From Durusdinium trenchii (lineage: Eukaryota > Sar > Dinophyceae > Suessiales > Symbiodiniaceae), in NCBI GenBank assembly GCA_963970005.1, contig CAXAMN010021751.1, positions 797,241 through 861,240 of the forward strand: 64,000 bases of DNA, read 5' to 3'. How positions within the stretch are numbered: position 1 is the stretch's first letter; each line of letters begins with the position of its first letter. The position numbers and the translations under genes were made by a program. Under the pieces are notes generated by a model, which was not told where the DNA came from, made no database searches, and saw only the letters and a list, made by a program, of their open reading frames with translations. Shown in pieces: positions 43,281 to 51,600 of the stretch.

Positions 43281-44731
43281 TTAGGCCACCGGCGTCAGGC
43301 TAACCATCGTCTGTGAAGAAAGCGGCAGCGGCCCAGTCAGACCGGGAGTGCTCGCATCGCTCATTGGGTCCTTGCCATGTGACCAAAACGTTGCCTGGTA
43401 TCCAATGGATGTCGCCCAAGCTGTCATGGACTCTTGGAACTGCTTGTGGTCGAAGCATTGGAAAAGACGTTGCATAGTGGTGACGTGGCATCCATTCCGG
43501 AGATCATCGAATGAAATGTTGATTGATCCGCCTTTCCCCTTTACTACCTTCTCCATCAAAGCTTGTGCAGTGATGTTCATTAAATGTGCAGCTGCAACTT
43601 GCTTCTTTTGATCCTGAAGCAACTTTTGTTGATTTGCAGCCAATTGATCAATCTGCTTTAGCATAAATGGCAAATAGGCCTCATCCAGCACCATCCTTAG
43701 CTGCAACTTGGCAGTGGAAGGCAAACTCCTCAAAACAAAACGCCCATCCTATCGTGCAAATTCTGATACTGAAGTCTCCCCTACAAAATCCGATTGCGAT
43801 TTCGATACCCACGCATGCAGCGCCCCAGTTTTGTACGTAGGGGAACCAGCTACTCAAACTACTAGATCCGACTAGCATGAGCTAATCCCTGGTCGTGGTT
43901 GCGAGTCTGAAGCCCTTACTCCCGCAGTGCACACCAGAACAACTTGAAACAGCCGGGTCCGTATGATCCAAGAACATTTATGTGCCCTAGGCCATAGCAA
44001 TCACCACAACACCATAGATAAATGCTGTAAAACAAGAGCCTGAGGCACTCTTCAGATTTTGCATCCAAATTAAAGCGCTTCAACTCCTGTTGCACTGCCG
44101 CCATGGAGATGGTCGGGGGCAGAATGATCTTCCGATCTCTGTGATAGGCGAGCACGTACTTGAACAGGTCTTGATCACCTCTGTCAGAGGCTTGCTTCTT
44201 TTGTGAAGCAGGATACTGATGACAAAGGAGGTTCTTTGGGGAAACGCAATCGAATCCAACGACGCTTTCTTTAGATGTTAATTTGATGAAATTTGGACTC
44301 GTTGTCCCAAGAACAAGCCGTGCTGTCCCGCTACGTGCCCGTCCGTGATCAAGTTTGTGGGCAAGGCATGCATGTGTGGTGAACTTCCCTTCTGGCGCAC
44401 TCTCAAGCTCATGTCCCAAGCTATTTCACCACGTTTTCCCTTGTTCAACCGTTGATGGGCCCTCCCTGTCCAAAGTAAACGCAGATTGAACATCGCATTG
44501 ATTAGAACTACGGAACTACGTATACTTCCTCCACCAAGCGGGGCCTTCCACAAAGATCTCCTTGTCATCCTGCTTGTCTTCCGCCAACTGCGTGAGGAGC
44601 GAGTTGGGATGCAAGCTCAGCGTTGGCTCCCTCAGCACCTGGTAGATCTTGCCACCGACGTTGAAGGTCACGAGATCCGAACGGCCCGCGCTGGGCTCCC
44701 CATCGGAGTCGGCACTCCGCTGGCGCTTCAT
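43281..44731 (-). CDS. BTB/POZ (KCTD/T1-type) protein, tandem copy D
   Basis: Three exons on the minus strand: 44545-44731, 44049-44178 and 43281-43728. Introns are 366 bp (GC donor after GTGGAAG, AG acceptor) and 320 bp (GT-AG). The predicted protein is about 254 residues. The BTB fold is split across exons 1 and 2: LVTFNVGGKIYQVLREPTLS and KQDDKEIFVEG, then DQDLFKYVLAYHRDRKIILP and AAVQQELKRFNLD. This is the T1/KCTD type, which forms oligomers and often acts as a Cullin-3 adaptor. Exon 3 encodes a family-specific C-terminus (MLKQIDQLAANQQKLL, NITAQALMEK, MTAWATSIGYQATFW) with no domain I recognise. Copy D differs at the N-terminus, starting MKRQRSADSDGEPSAG, and has an insertion near the C-terminus (TPGLTGPLPL). 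It is the most upstream copy of a head-to-tail array. Confidence 0.8.
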
Positions 44732-45069
44732 GGCGGAGACGACCACGGGCGCGGTGCTCCGGTGCAGTTTTGGGTGCCCAAGCGGAGCCGCGGAGCGAGG
44801 TCAAAGGTGGCAAAACCACGGCTTTTGGTCTGAACTAGAGGGGGCCCTGACATGTCTTATTTGGTATGATGGATTCACACCATGACATCAGTTGCTGCCT
44901 CATGTTGCATGTCAAAGCGGGCCCATTTGATCATCCTCCCGTCATCTCTCATTTCATTTGCATAGCAGGGTCTTTCTCAGGAGCGGGATTTTGTCTTCAA
45001 GAGTGTATGGATGACTCCATTAACCATCATAAAACCCGTATTGAATCCCATCTAGAAGCCTTGTCACCT

Positions 45070-45258
45070 CTTAGTAAGTTTCGGGCCAAGCCGCAAATAG
45101 ACTTGCTCGAAAAGCCTCTCATCCGCAGGTGTCTCCACATAGCTCTTTCCCTCCGCCTTCCGCATCACCTGGGCTTCCAAGCTTGTGGCAGAATCACCCG
45201 AGAGAGACTTTAACCCAACTGCGTGGGCATAAGAAGTGCAGCACAAAGCACCCCCCAA
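45070..45258 (-). CDS. Uncharacterised exon upstream of the BTB array
   Basis: The minus-strand frame reads LKSLSGDSATSLEAQVMRKA, then EGKSYVETPADERLFEQVYL and RLGPKLTK, followed by a possible donor (AAGAG|GTGACA) near 45067. The composition is strongly protein-like. It lies about 330 bp upstream of BTB copy D on the same strand and may end a different gene. No domain recognised. Confidence 0.4.
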
Positions 45259-46480
45259 CAGTAAACAGGGGAACTCGCCTCCAAGAATTAGCTCTGAGCT
45301 TCATGAAAGGGACATCCATCCTCTGAAACAACACTAGCAATACCATCAGTCAGTGAAGCCCTGATGGAAAGGCCAGTTGACCATATATACAAAATTATAC
45401 AAAGGCTGGACATCCTCCATGCCCACCTCATGACAATACCCAATACATCCAATACCATCAGTGGCCTTCAATTCACTTTTACCCAACCCAAACACTCCAC
45501 CTGACTGACCATCCAACCACTGCCCACTGCCCACCGCATTGGATCGACCACGTCACTCGCCCGGCCACGGCCAAACCCAAATGCGCGCCCACGGCCAAGC
45601 CGGCAGCGGCCAGACCCCAGGTGGGCGTGGAGTCAGTGGTCTTCCTTGAAATGGACAAGTCTTTAGGACCAATCACCTAGACCAGTGGTGTGGTTTGGCA
45701 CTGGCAAATCATGGGAGGGGTCCATCTTTGCCATCATCTTGTCATCTCCCACCCGGGAAGGTTCAAGGTGCTTAGGATCAATTCCATCAGGAGAATGAAG
45801 AATTTGGAGGAGAGCCAGATTCGGCTGGAAGACCATTCACCAGCTAGCACGGCAAATGAGAAAGCCAAGATTCTTACCCAGTTACATGTTTTCCTCCGCT
45901 GCCAATCAACGGTGGATCTGTTCATGCACTTCATGAACTTCTCAAAGGAAAGTTCTGCAGAGCAATTTTTGGACCAAGTTCTGCTAATTAAGGGCATTCA
46001 AGCCAAGGTTTGGAGAAATTGCTTGCACACCTCAACCCAACCCACCCACTTCAACCCAAACGGCTGGGCCTCTACATGGATGACCACTTTCCAGGCACGA
46101 GTGGCACTGGACTCCCAAAGGTGGTGGGATCGGCAGGGTTCCAAGCGAGGAGGGTCAGTCCTGCAAGTCCTGCCTGCAGGAACCTACGGGAAAAGGTCAT
46201 TGTATGGTCAATGTGCGGTCTTTGGAATAATTTGCCGCACCCCGCCGCCCCAGTTGTTGCGGATCCTCGTGTGAACACTTGCAACGCCTCCGGCGTGCTG
46301 TGCGACCTCCCCCAAATGCAGAAAGCAGGAGAAACATACACTCTCTGGAATATTCATGGAACTGGACAATGATGGAACATGGATGAAAATCGTTCCAAGA
46401 GGATGACCATTTTCCGCCATCCACGTAACGATGATCATTCCAGCTAGCGTATGTTTCTCCAAGAACCTCTGCTCATCTGC
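45259..46480. other. No recognised gene
   Basis: A plus-strand open stretch at 45690-46274 (RRMKNLEESQIRLEDHSPAS ... LHVFLRCQSTVDLFMHFMNF) is long enough to notice but has no motif and no splice context I can support. Confidence 0.4.
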
Positions 46481-46615
46481 TCATCCAGATCTCCCCGCAT
46501 TGGTCGCGGAGGGGGTCATCCTCATGGCGTTCGGTGCCCGCTGCACCTGTCCCGGCATCAGGAAGGTGCTGCCCAAGACGGCGCAGCCGAGGAGAGCCGT
46601 GGAGAGGCGAGTCAT
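46481..46615 (-). CDS. First-exon candidate with signal-peptide-like N-terminus
   Basis: Minus strand from the ATG at 46615: MTRLSTALLGCAVLGSTFLM, then PGQVQRAPNAMRMTPSATNA. A short basic n-region, a hydrophobic core and then a Ser/Thr/Arg-rich, acid-free stretch resemble the bipartite signal plus transit peptide of dinoflagellate plastid proteins. No mature part could be joined to it, and the frame stops at 46481, presumably in an intron. Confidence 0.4.
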   Translation of the reverse strand: MTRLSTALLGCAVLGSTFLMPGQVQRAPNAMRMTPSATNAGRSG

Positions 46616-47159
46616 GTTGATCTGGAGCATCTGAGCTGATCTGGGACCTAAAAAAGTCTTGAGACCTTGGGAAAGTGGCTCCTGGCAAGCACAAGCCTGG
46701 TCAAGCCTTGGACTCAGATTCATGCATCATGCATCATCATACATCAAAGTCCTAGAAGAGAGAAGTCTTGGAGGGGGGAGGGGAGGATGTATAGGAACTT
46801 GTCTTCCGATTCCATCAGCACAGCAGAGTTCTGGACTCAGGGTGATTGACATCCACTGAAGACCCTAAGGTCAATGGGAGCAGTACCCACAGTCAATCAC
46901 CTGTCACCTCTGTCCCTCTGTCCGCCGGATTCTTGGAGGAGCTTGTATTTCTTGGCAAAAACATGTGGTGCACGCACCCTGTTGTTCCGAACTCAGAAGC
47001 TTTCTGAAAGCATTGTTCTCCTTGTGGCTGGATCCTGGAAATCGGAAAGCTCGATGTGTTGCCGTAGAAAAAAATACTATGCTGGAATCAGCCCCTCGAG
47101 TCCCTCAAACAAGCTGTCGCATGCTATAGTATTAGTGATTCAAAATATAGTGATTTCAT

Positions 47160-47530
47160 GTGATTTCTTCAACTTGCCACACAAACATCTCAGTGGACAC
47201 CGCCAATCAGGTTTCTGCCACAAAAGCCGCACCCAAGTTGAACCCTTTTCTCACGTTCTGCGGCGCCGAGAGCCCTAAGGGTCAAGACGTCCGAGTTGTG
47301 CAACGATTTTTCTGGAGAGTTTCGAGCCAGGAGTTCAAGACTGAGAGTGCTGTTGATTCTTTATCCACATGGATCAATGGGTCAGCCGGGTCTCTCTCTC
47401 TCTCTCTCTCTCTGGGGAGGACTTCTTGAGCACCGAGTTGTTACACGATCAAGATCTTCGTCTCTTCAAAAAGACAGATTACACCTCACCCGACTTTCAG
47501 TCCGATCTTCTAAACCCCCTGACCATGCGG
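47160..47530 (+). CDS. Coding-like plus-strand stretch interrupted at a (TC)n run
   Basis: Before the (TC)n run at 47391-47413 the plus strand reads ANQVSATKAAPKLNPFLTFC, then GQDVRVVQRFFWRVSSQEFK and AVDSLSTWINGSAG. After it, in another frame, it reads GEDFLSTELLHDQDLRLFKK then TDYTSPDFQSDLLNPLT. Both look coding, and the repeat could have changed length and broken the frame. No family recognised. Confidence 0.35.
47391..47413 (+). repeat. (TC)n microsatellite
   Basis: About eleven TC units. It lies exactly where coding-like sequence changes frame. Confidence 0.95.
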
Positions 47531-48157
47531 GGTTGCTGCACATTCCGTAGTTGCTACACCTTACGGACACCTTAGCTGCACATCAGCTCAAGTCATCATG
47601 TTGAACCGATTCTGCGCCGAGAAAAGAACTCGTGCACTGGACCGCGGTCCGTTTCCTGGGCGAGGACCGAACTCCCCGGTCACCCCCCCAGCCCAACTAC
47701 TCAAACAAACCCTAACTGTTATCATATGGCGCAGCGCTGCTTCGAACCGATCCCAACATCTTGTCATAGTTCTTCTAACCAGCTATCGCGTCAGTAACCG
47801 TAGGATCACCCCAAACCTGTCTACTACCCTGTCTACTGTACACAGTACACACGCACTATACACGTCCCTGTTTCAGGTTCACCAAACGTGTCCTGGCATC
47901 GAAACTCCCGAGGCCTGGTCGGGGGACGCGTTTGAAACACGGAGGGAGCGTCCGAAAACCCCGGCCAGTGCGCCGCTCGACCAACGCCCGTCGGTCGGGT
48001 GCCAGCCCGTCCCGGTCAACGAAACATGTCCAGTCCTTTTGCGGCGTTCGGTGTTTTGGATCGTCCAAAGATGTGCCAAGAGTCTGCAACACCATGGGTC
48101 GAAATCAATATTGCGGCATACAACCAGTTTTTTTGTGTCAACTTCAATAAAAGGGTG

Positions 48158-48421
48158 TGCGAAGCTGCAACTGGCGCAGAGCACGGCCCCTTTTCCGCTT
48201 CGGGAGATGCTGCTCGGTTTCTACATGCAATGTGAAACAAGTGTAGGTACTGCTCTTCTGGTTTCTGCTGTATGCTTGTGGTTGCTTCTGTCTGTCATGA
48301 CGGGCCGATCGAACGCTTGGCCAACATCTGGGGCCGCCGGTGCTTGGGCCAGTCTTGCCTGGCATTGCGGGACAGCTCACGGTCAACTGCATTCTCATCG
48401 AACTTCATGGTAACTCTCACA
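48158..48421 (-). repeat. 3' LTR of copia element 2 (264 bp, with extra 101 bp)
   Basis: Same termini as the 5' copy. It carries an additional 101 bp within it (48258-48358). Removing that segment leaves exactly 163 bp, matching the other LTR at all but one position. Confidence 0.92.
48258..48358 (-). other. Intron-like 101-bp segment within the 3' LTR of element 2
   Basis: On the minus strand the segment begins GCAAGACTGG right after CCAG and ends with ...GAAACCAG before AAGAGC. The 4-bp repeat CCAG therefore sits at both ends, and the segment fits a GC-AG intron with the donor AG|GCAAG. Dinoflagellates commonly use GC donors and carry introner-type insertions with short terminal repeats. 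The alternative is a deletion between CCAG repeats in the other LTR. The two cannot be told apart from one copy. Confidence 0.5.
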
Positions 48422-48425
48422 CTGG

Positions 48426-50135
48426 TTATTCTTTTGTTTGACCGGAGCTGGAATGGTCGTCGTCATCTGCTTGGATCTCTGCGGCCAACTGACTTCTGCG
48501 CTGGTGGTCTGCAGGTTTGGCTGCTTTCTCAGCATGTCTCTGAACATTTCTGTTTTGCCTCTGTCTTCTCTTGGTCTCTTTGAGGATCTTATTCTCCTCG
48601 GTTTGTACCAATGACATTTGGCCACTTCGAAGAAACTCTTTCAAGGTCTCCTTCTCAGCGTTGGCTTTTGTCAAAACATTGGCAATGTTCTGCATACCAT
48701 CGATCCAACGAACTAAGGCATTCGGTTGCCTAACCGTCTCCCGCAAAAGGGCGCCCTCAATGGCCATGCGCTTGTCTGTTGAAGTGCTTGTAGCATCTTT
48801 CTGCAAGTAATCATAAACAGATCTCGCGTCGGTGACATATACAGGAACCCTACGCTGGATAATGCTAGGCCAGTCCTTCAAGTTCAAATCACCTGTCAAT
48901 GCTTCCTCCAACAAACATGCACACCAATCACCGCACTCAACGGCTTCTGCAAGATGCGACGCCTCTGCTGCTAGGGTCGAACGACAAACACGCTTGGTCT
49001 GACCGCTGTAAAAGGTCAAAACATTTGCACGAGCTGCTTTGTCTTCCAAGATCTCTTTGTTTGCTATCAAGATAAAATAGCCACCGACCGATCGGTAACG
49101 CATAATTTCATCCTTCTCCGGAGTGCCGTTGGCATGACCGGAATCTGCAAGCAAGATCAAAACTCCATCCCTAAGGTTCACATCCGACCAGTAACGGAGT
49201 CGGAAGTCAGCTCCCCTCTTGGCTTGGGCCAAGTACTGCTTCAAGCGCACAAGGTCGCCCACGCAAGCGTCGCCTTTGGCTCTCTGCGCAACACCGTTTT
49301 CATAAACAAGGTCGCACCTGAGTTGGCGCGTCAGCCATCCAAGTTCACCTGCTCCAGATTGAACTGTTTGAAACTCCTCTTCTGTCAAACTGCTTTCAAG
49401 CTGTGTCCTACGAACCTTGCTAATGTGAATGCTCTTGGTGCTCAATGCATAATTGCGCATGCAAACATCAATGTGCCCGTCTGTATGTTGCTTGATTTCA
49501 CATCCTCTGAACACAAATTCTCTGTAATGATTTGTTGCAAACTCTAGTGCTTTGCTGCTTTGTTGAAACGCCTTATCAGCAAAATCAGGATGAACTCCAC
49601 CTTCAATGTCATCCACATGGGTCACTAAAATGCCCTTCAAATGCTGTTGTGGCCCGTGTCTCAAGAAAAACAAAGCCGGTTCAAGTCTGCTCTGCACCCA
49701 ACCATCACTCTCAAGATGTCCTTTGAGTGCTACCCAGAAAAGACGTGCTTCCTCGCTAAAACCATAAATTGCTTTCTTCGCACGCAACAACTGTCCAGGA
49801 ACGAGATTGCCAAGGCCTCCGCGAGGCTGCTCCAAGTAAATCTCACGTTCAAGTGAACGCCCGCTGAAGTATGCATTCTTCACGTCTTTGCAAATCATTG
49901 TAAAGCCCATATAGGCCGATACTGCAAGACAAATGCTTTCTGCAAGCGAACTAGCTGTCGGTGCATCACGCCTGTAGTAGCCCAAGGATCGGTCCTTGAA
50001 ACCTTGTACCACAAGCCGACTCTTTGCAAGAAATGGTTGTCCGGGCATGCCTTCCGATTTTGTCCTGACCCATCTGGTCGGAACGATAAGCTCCGGACTT
50101 CGTTCTCGTACTTTCTTGCTCTCTTCCAAACTCAA
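48426..50135 (-). CDS. Reverse transcriptase and RNase H of copia element 2
   Basis: 569 codons. The frame is open to about 50155 and the nominal TTG start is not meaningful, because the chain continues from integrase after a one-base shift. Reverse transcriptase motifs are PTRWVRTKSE, AKSRLVVQGFKD, MICKDVKNAYFSG and the active-site box LVTHVDDIEGG near residue 175, with HVDD in place of YVDD and both Asp kept. RNase H motifs are LADSGHANG, RSTLAAEASHLAEAVE and YVTDARSVYDYL, and the copia tail is IANVLTKANAE. A basic Lys/Gln-rich C-terminus ends just inside the 3' LTR boundary. This block looks intact. Confidence 0.93.
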   Translation of the reverse strand: MSLEESKKVRERSPELIVPTRWVRTKSEGMPGQPFLAKSRLVVQGFKDRSLGYYRRDAPTASSLAESICLAVSAYMGFTMICKDVKNAYFSGRSLEREIYLEQPRGGLGNLVPGQLLRAKKAIYGFSEEARLFWVALKGHLESDGWVQSRLEPALFFLRHGPQQHLKGILVTHVDDIEGGVHPDFADKAFQQSSKALEFATNHYREFVFRGCEIKQHTDGHIDVCMRNYALSTKSIHISKVRRTQLESSLTEEEFQTVQSGAGELGWLTRQLRCDLVYENGVAQRAKGDACVGDLVRLKQYLAQAKRGADFRLRYWSDVNLRDGVLILLADSGHANGTPEKDEIMRYRSVGGYFILIANKEILEDKAARANVLTFYSGQTKRVCRSTLAAEASHLAEAVECGDWCACLLEEALTGDLNLKDWPSIIQRRVPVYVTDARSVYDYLQKDATSTSTDKRMAIEGALLRETVRQPNALVRWIDGMQNIANVLTKANAEKETLKEFLRSGQMSLVQTEENKILKETKRRQRQNRNVQRHAEKAAKPADHQRRSQLAAEIQADDDDHSSSGQTKE

Positions 50136-50139
50136 AATA

Positions 50140-51600
50140 TCAACTGCCTCTTTTTAACGATGGTGCCAATGGTTCTTCCGCAACGGGCGGTGCCTCCAAA
50201 TGATCCCCTGGGTCAGTCGGTTCATAGAGCTCCTCATCAGCCTGTGGCATTGGCTGGTCCAAAAGTGGTCTAGGCAAATCTTCCAACTCCCCGGCTTCTG
50301 GTTCACAGCCTTCTCGAGATGGCTTGGGTTGCTGCCGTAGATCAACAAAGGTGTTGCCGCCCGCGGCTGGTTGTGTATCAAGAAGCTCAACCTCTGAACC
50401 AACAACACTCCAGTTCTGCACTTCATGGTCGTCTGCAAAGGCTAAATGCTCTGGGGAGACTGCAAGAATAATGCCGCGATGCGCTATCCAAACAGTGTGT
50501 GTGCCCTCCTTTCCAATGACTCTTGCAACACCCCTCCAACACGCTGGTCCAGGTACGGTGTCCGAGGCATCGAAATAAAAGACATACTTCCCAACATCGA
50601 AAGGTCCTCGGCTAGGTTTGACCTTCCGAAGTTCTGCACGTTTCAGGGCTTCTGAATTGCTGACTTGCATGAATGCCTCTCTTGCTGCAAACCTAAGTTT
50701 GGTCTTGAGGTAGAACTGGTTTGAGGGGTTCATGGACAAGGACAATGCTCCAAGGCGGACAGCTTCGGAATCCTCTGTCAGATCTGTGGGTAACCGAATG
50801 GACTTCCCGAGTACCCACTGTGATGGACTAAAGCCTGACTTCCGAACCAAGTTGTTCTTTGCGCTGTTAACAGCGCTTGTTGCATGAAACATTTGGTCCC
50901 GACCTGCAAGCTGTTCACACCACACTATCCTCTTGAGGATTGACTTCCAAATATGGCCATGTCTCTCGACCTGTCCAAGCTGCCACGGTGAGGCCCGTGC
51001 CGCACAGTCAAAATCACACCCTGCTGCTTCCATCGCTTGCGCAAACTCTGAAATGAAATACTTTGCTCTGTCACTGAAAACACCGTATTCGGGGTAACCT
51101 GCCCAACTTGTCCAACCTATCTCAAAAGCACGCAAAACCGCCTCTGAAGTGGGATTGAAACTGGTGTCGTCCAAAAGAACGCAAATCTGAAAGGTTGTAC
51201 CCTGACACAGAATGTTCAACCAAGACCATGTGTGTCCATCTGCGTCTCTGGCCTGCAAAATGCCAATGCCCACATGAGTGTTAAACTCCTCCGAAAGCGG
51301 AAGCTTGCTAGGTCTAGGTTTCTTTGGCAACTGAACCCTGGGACAATCAACACATCGAAACAACCGACATGCTCGGATTGCCACTTCCGAAGCCCTGCTC
51401 ACACGAAGTGCCTTCAGCATTGCCGGAACTGGTGCGTGTCCAAGATTAACATGAACTCGTCTGATGGCCAGCTTCAACTCACGAGGAAGCGACTGCCATC
51501 TCTGCTCGCGCAATCTCTCTCTCTCTCTCACCAGCCCGTGGATCTGACTGTGGCTCCACGTGGGGGTCTTCTCCAAGGGGTTTGCCAAAACAAATGACAC
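50140..51600 (-). CDS. Integrase of copia element 2, first catalytic Asp lost
   Basis: 486 codons. The zinc domain has His50, His55, Cys83 and Cys86 (HVNLGH ... CVDC). In the core, Asp177 (YGVFSDRAKYF) and Glu212 (LGQVERHGH) are 35 apart as required. The position equivalent to the first catalytic Asp is Gly113 (THVGIGILQA, compared with VGVDFL in element 1). GGC instead of GAC is a single A-to-G change. The usual C-terminal region follows (VGKYVFYFDASD, GVARVIGKEGTHTVWIAHRG) and then a Pro/Glu-rich tail. Without the first Asp the enzyme should not catalyse strand transfer. The frame ends in an AAAAA run, one base out of phase with reverse transcriptase. Confidence 0.9.
   Translation of the reverse strand: MSFVLANPLEKTPTWSHSQIHGLVRERERLREQRWQSLPRELKLAIRRVHVNLGHAPVPAMLKALRVSRASEVAIRACRLFRCVDCPRVQLPKKPRPSKLPLSEEFNTHVGIGILQARDADGHTWSWLNILCQGTTFQICVLLDDTSFNPTSEAVLRAFEIGWTSWAGYPEYGVFSDRAKYFISEFAQAMEAAGCDFDCAARASPWQLGQVERHGHIWKSILKRIVWCEQLAGRDQMFHATSAVNSAKNNLVRKSGFSPSQWVLGKSIRLPTDLTEDSEAVRLGALSLSMNPSNQFYLKTKLRFAAREAFMQVSNSEALKRAELRKVKPSRGPFDVGKYVFYFDASDTVPGPACWRGVARVIGKEGTHTVWIAHRGIILAVSPEHLAFADDHEVQNWSVVGSEVELLDTQPAAGGNTFVDLRQQPKPSREGCEPEAGELEDLPRPLLDQPMPQADEELYEPTDPGDHLEAPPVAEEPLAPSLKRGS

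Noticed and set aside
43916-44419. BTB exon 2 continuing into LFYSIYLWCCG as a membrane segment
   Set aside because: The sequence past the GT donor is not conserved between copies and is intronic.
47598-48413. 271-codon plus-strand open frame
   Set aside because: It runs straight across the LTR boundary of copia element 2, antisense to the LTR. A different plus-strand frame looks more protein-like in the flank.
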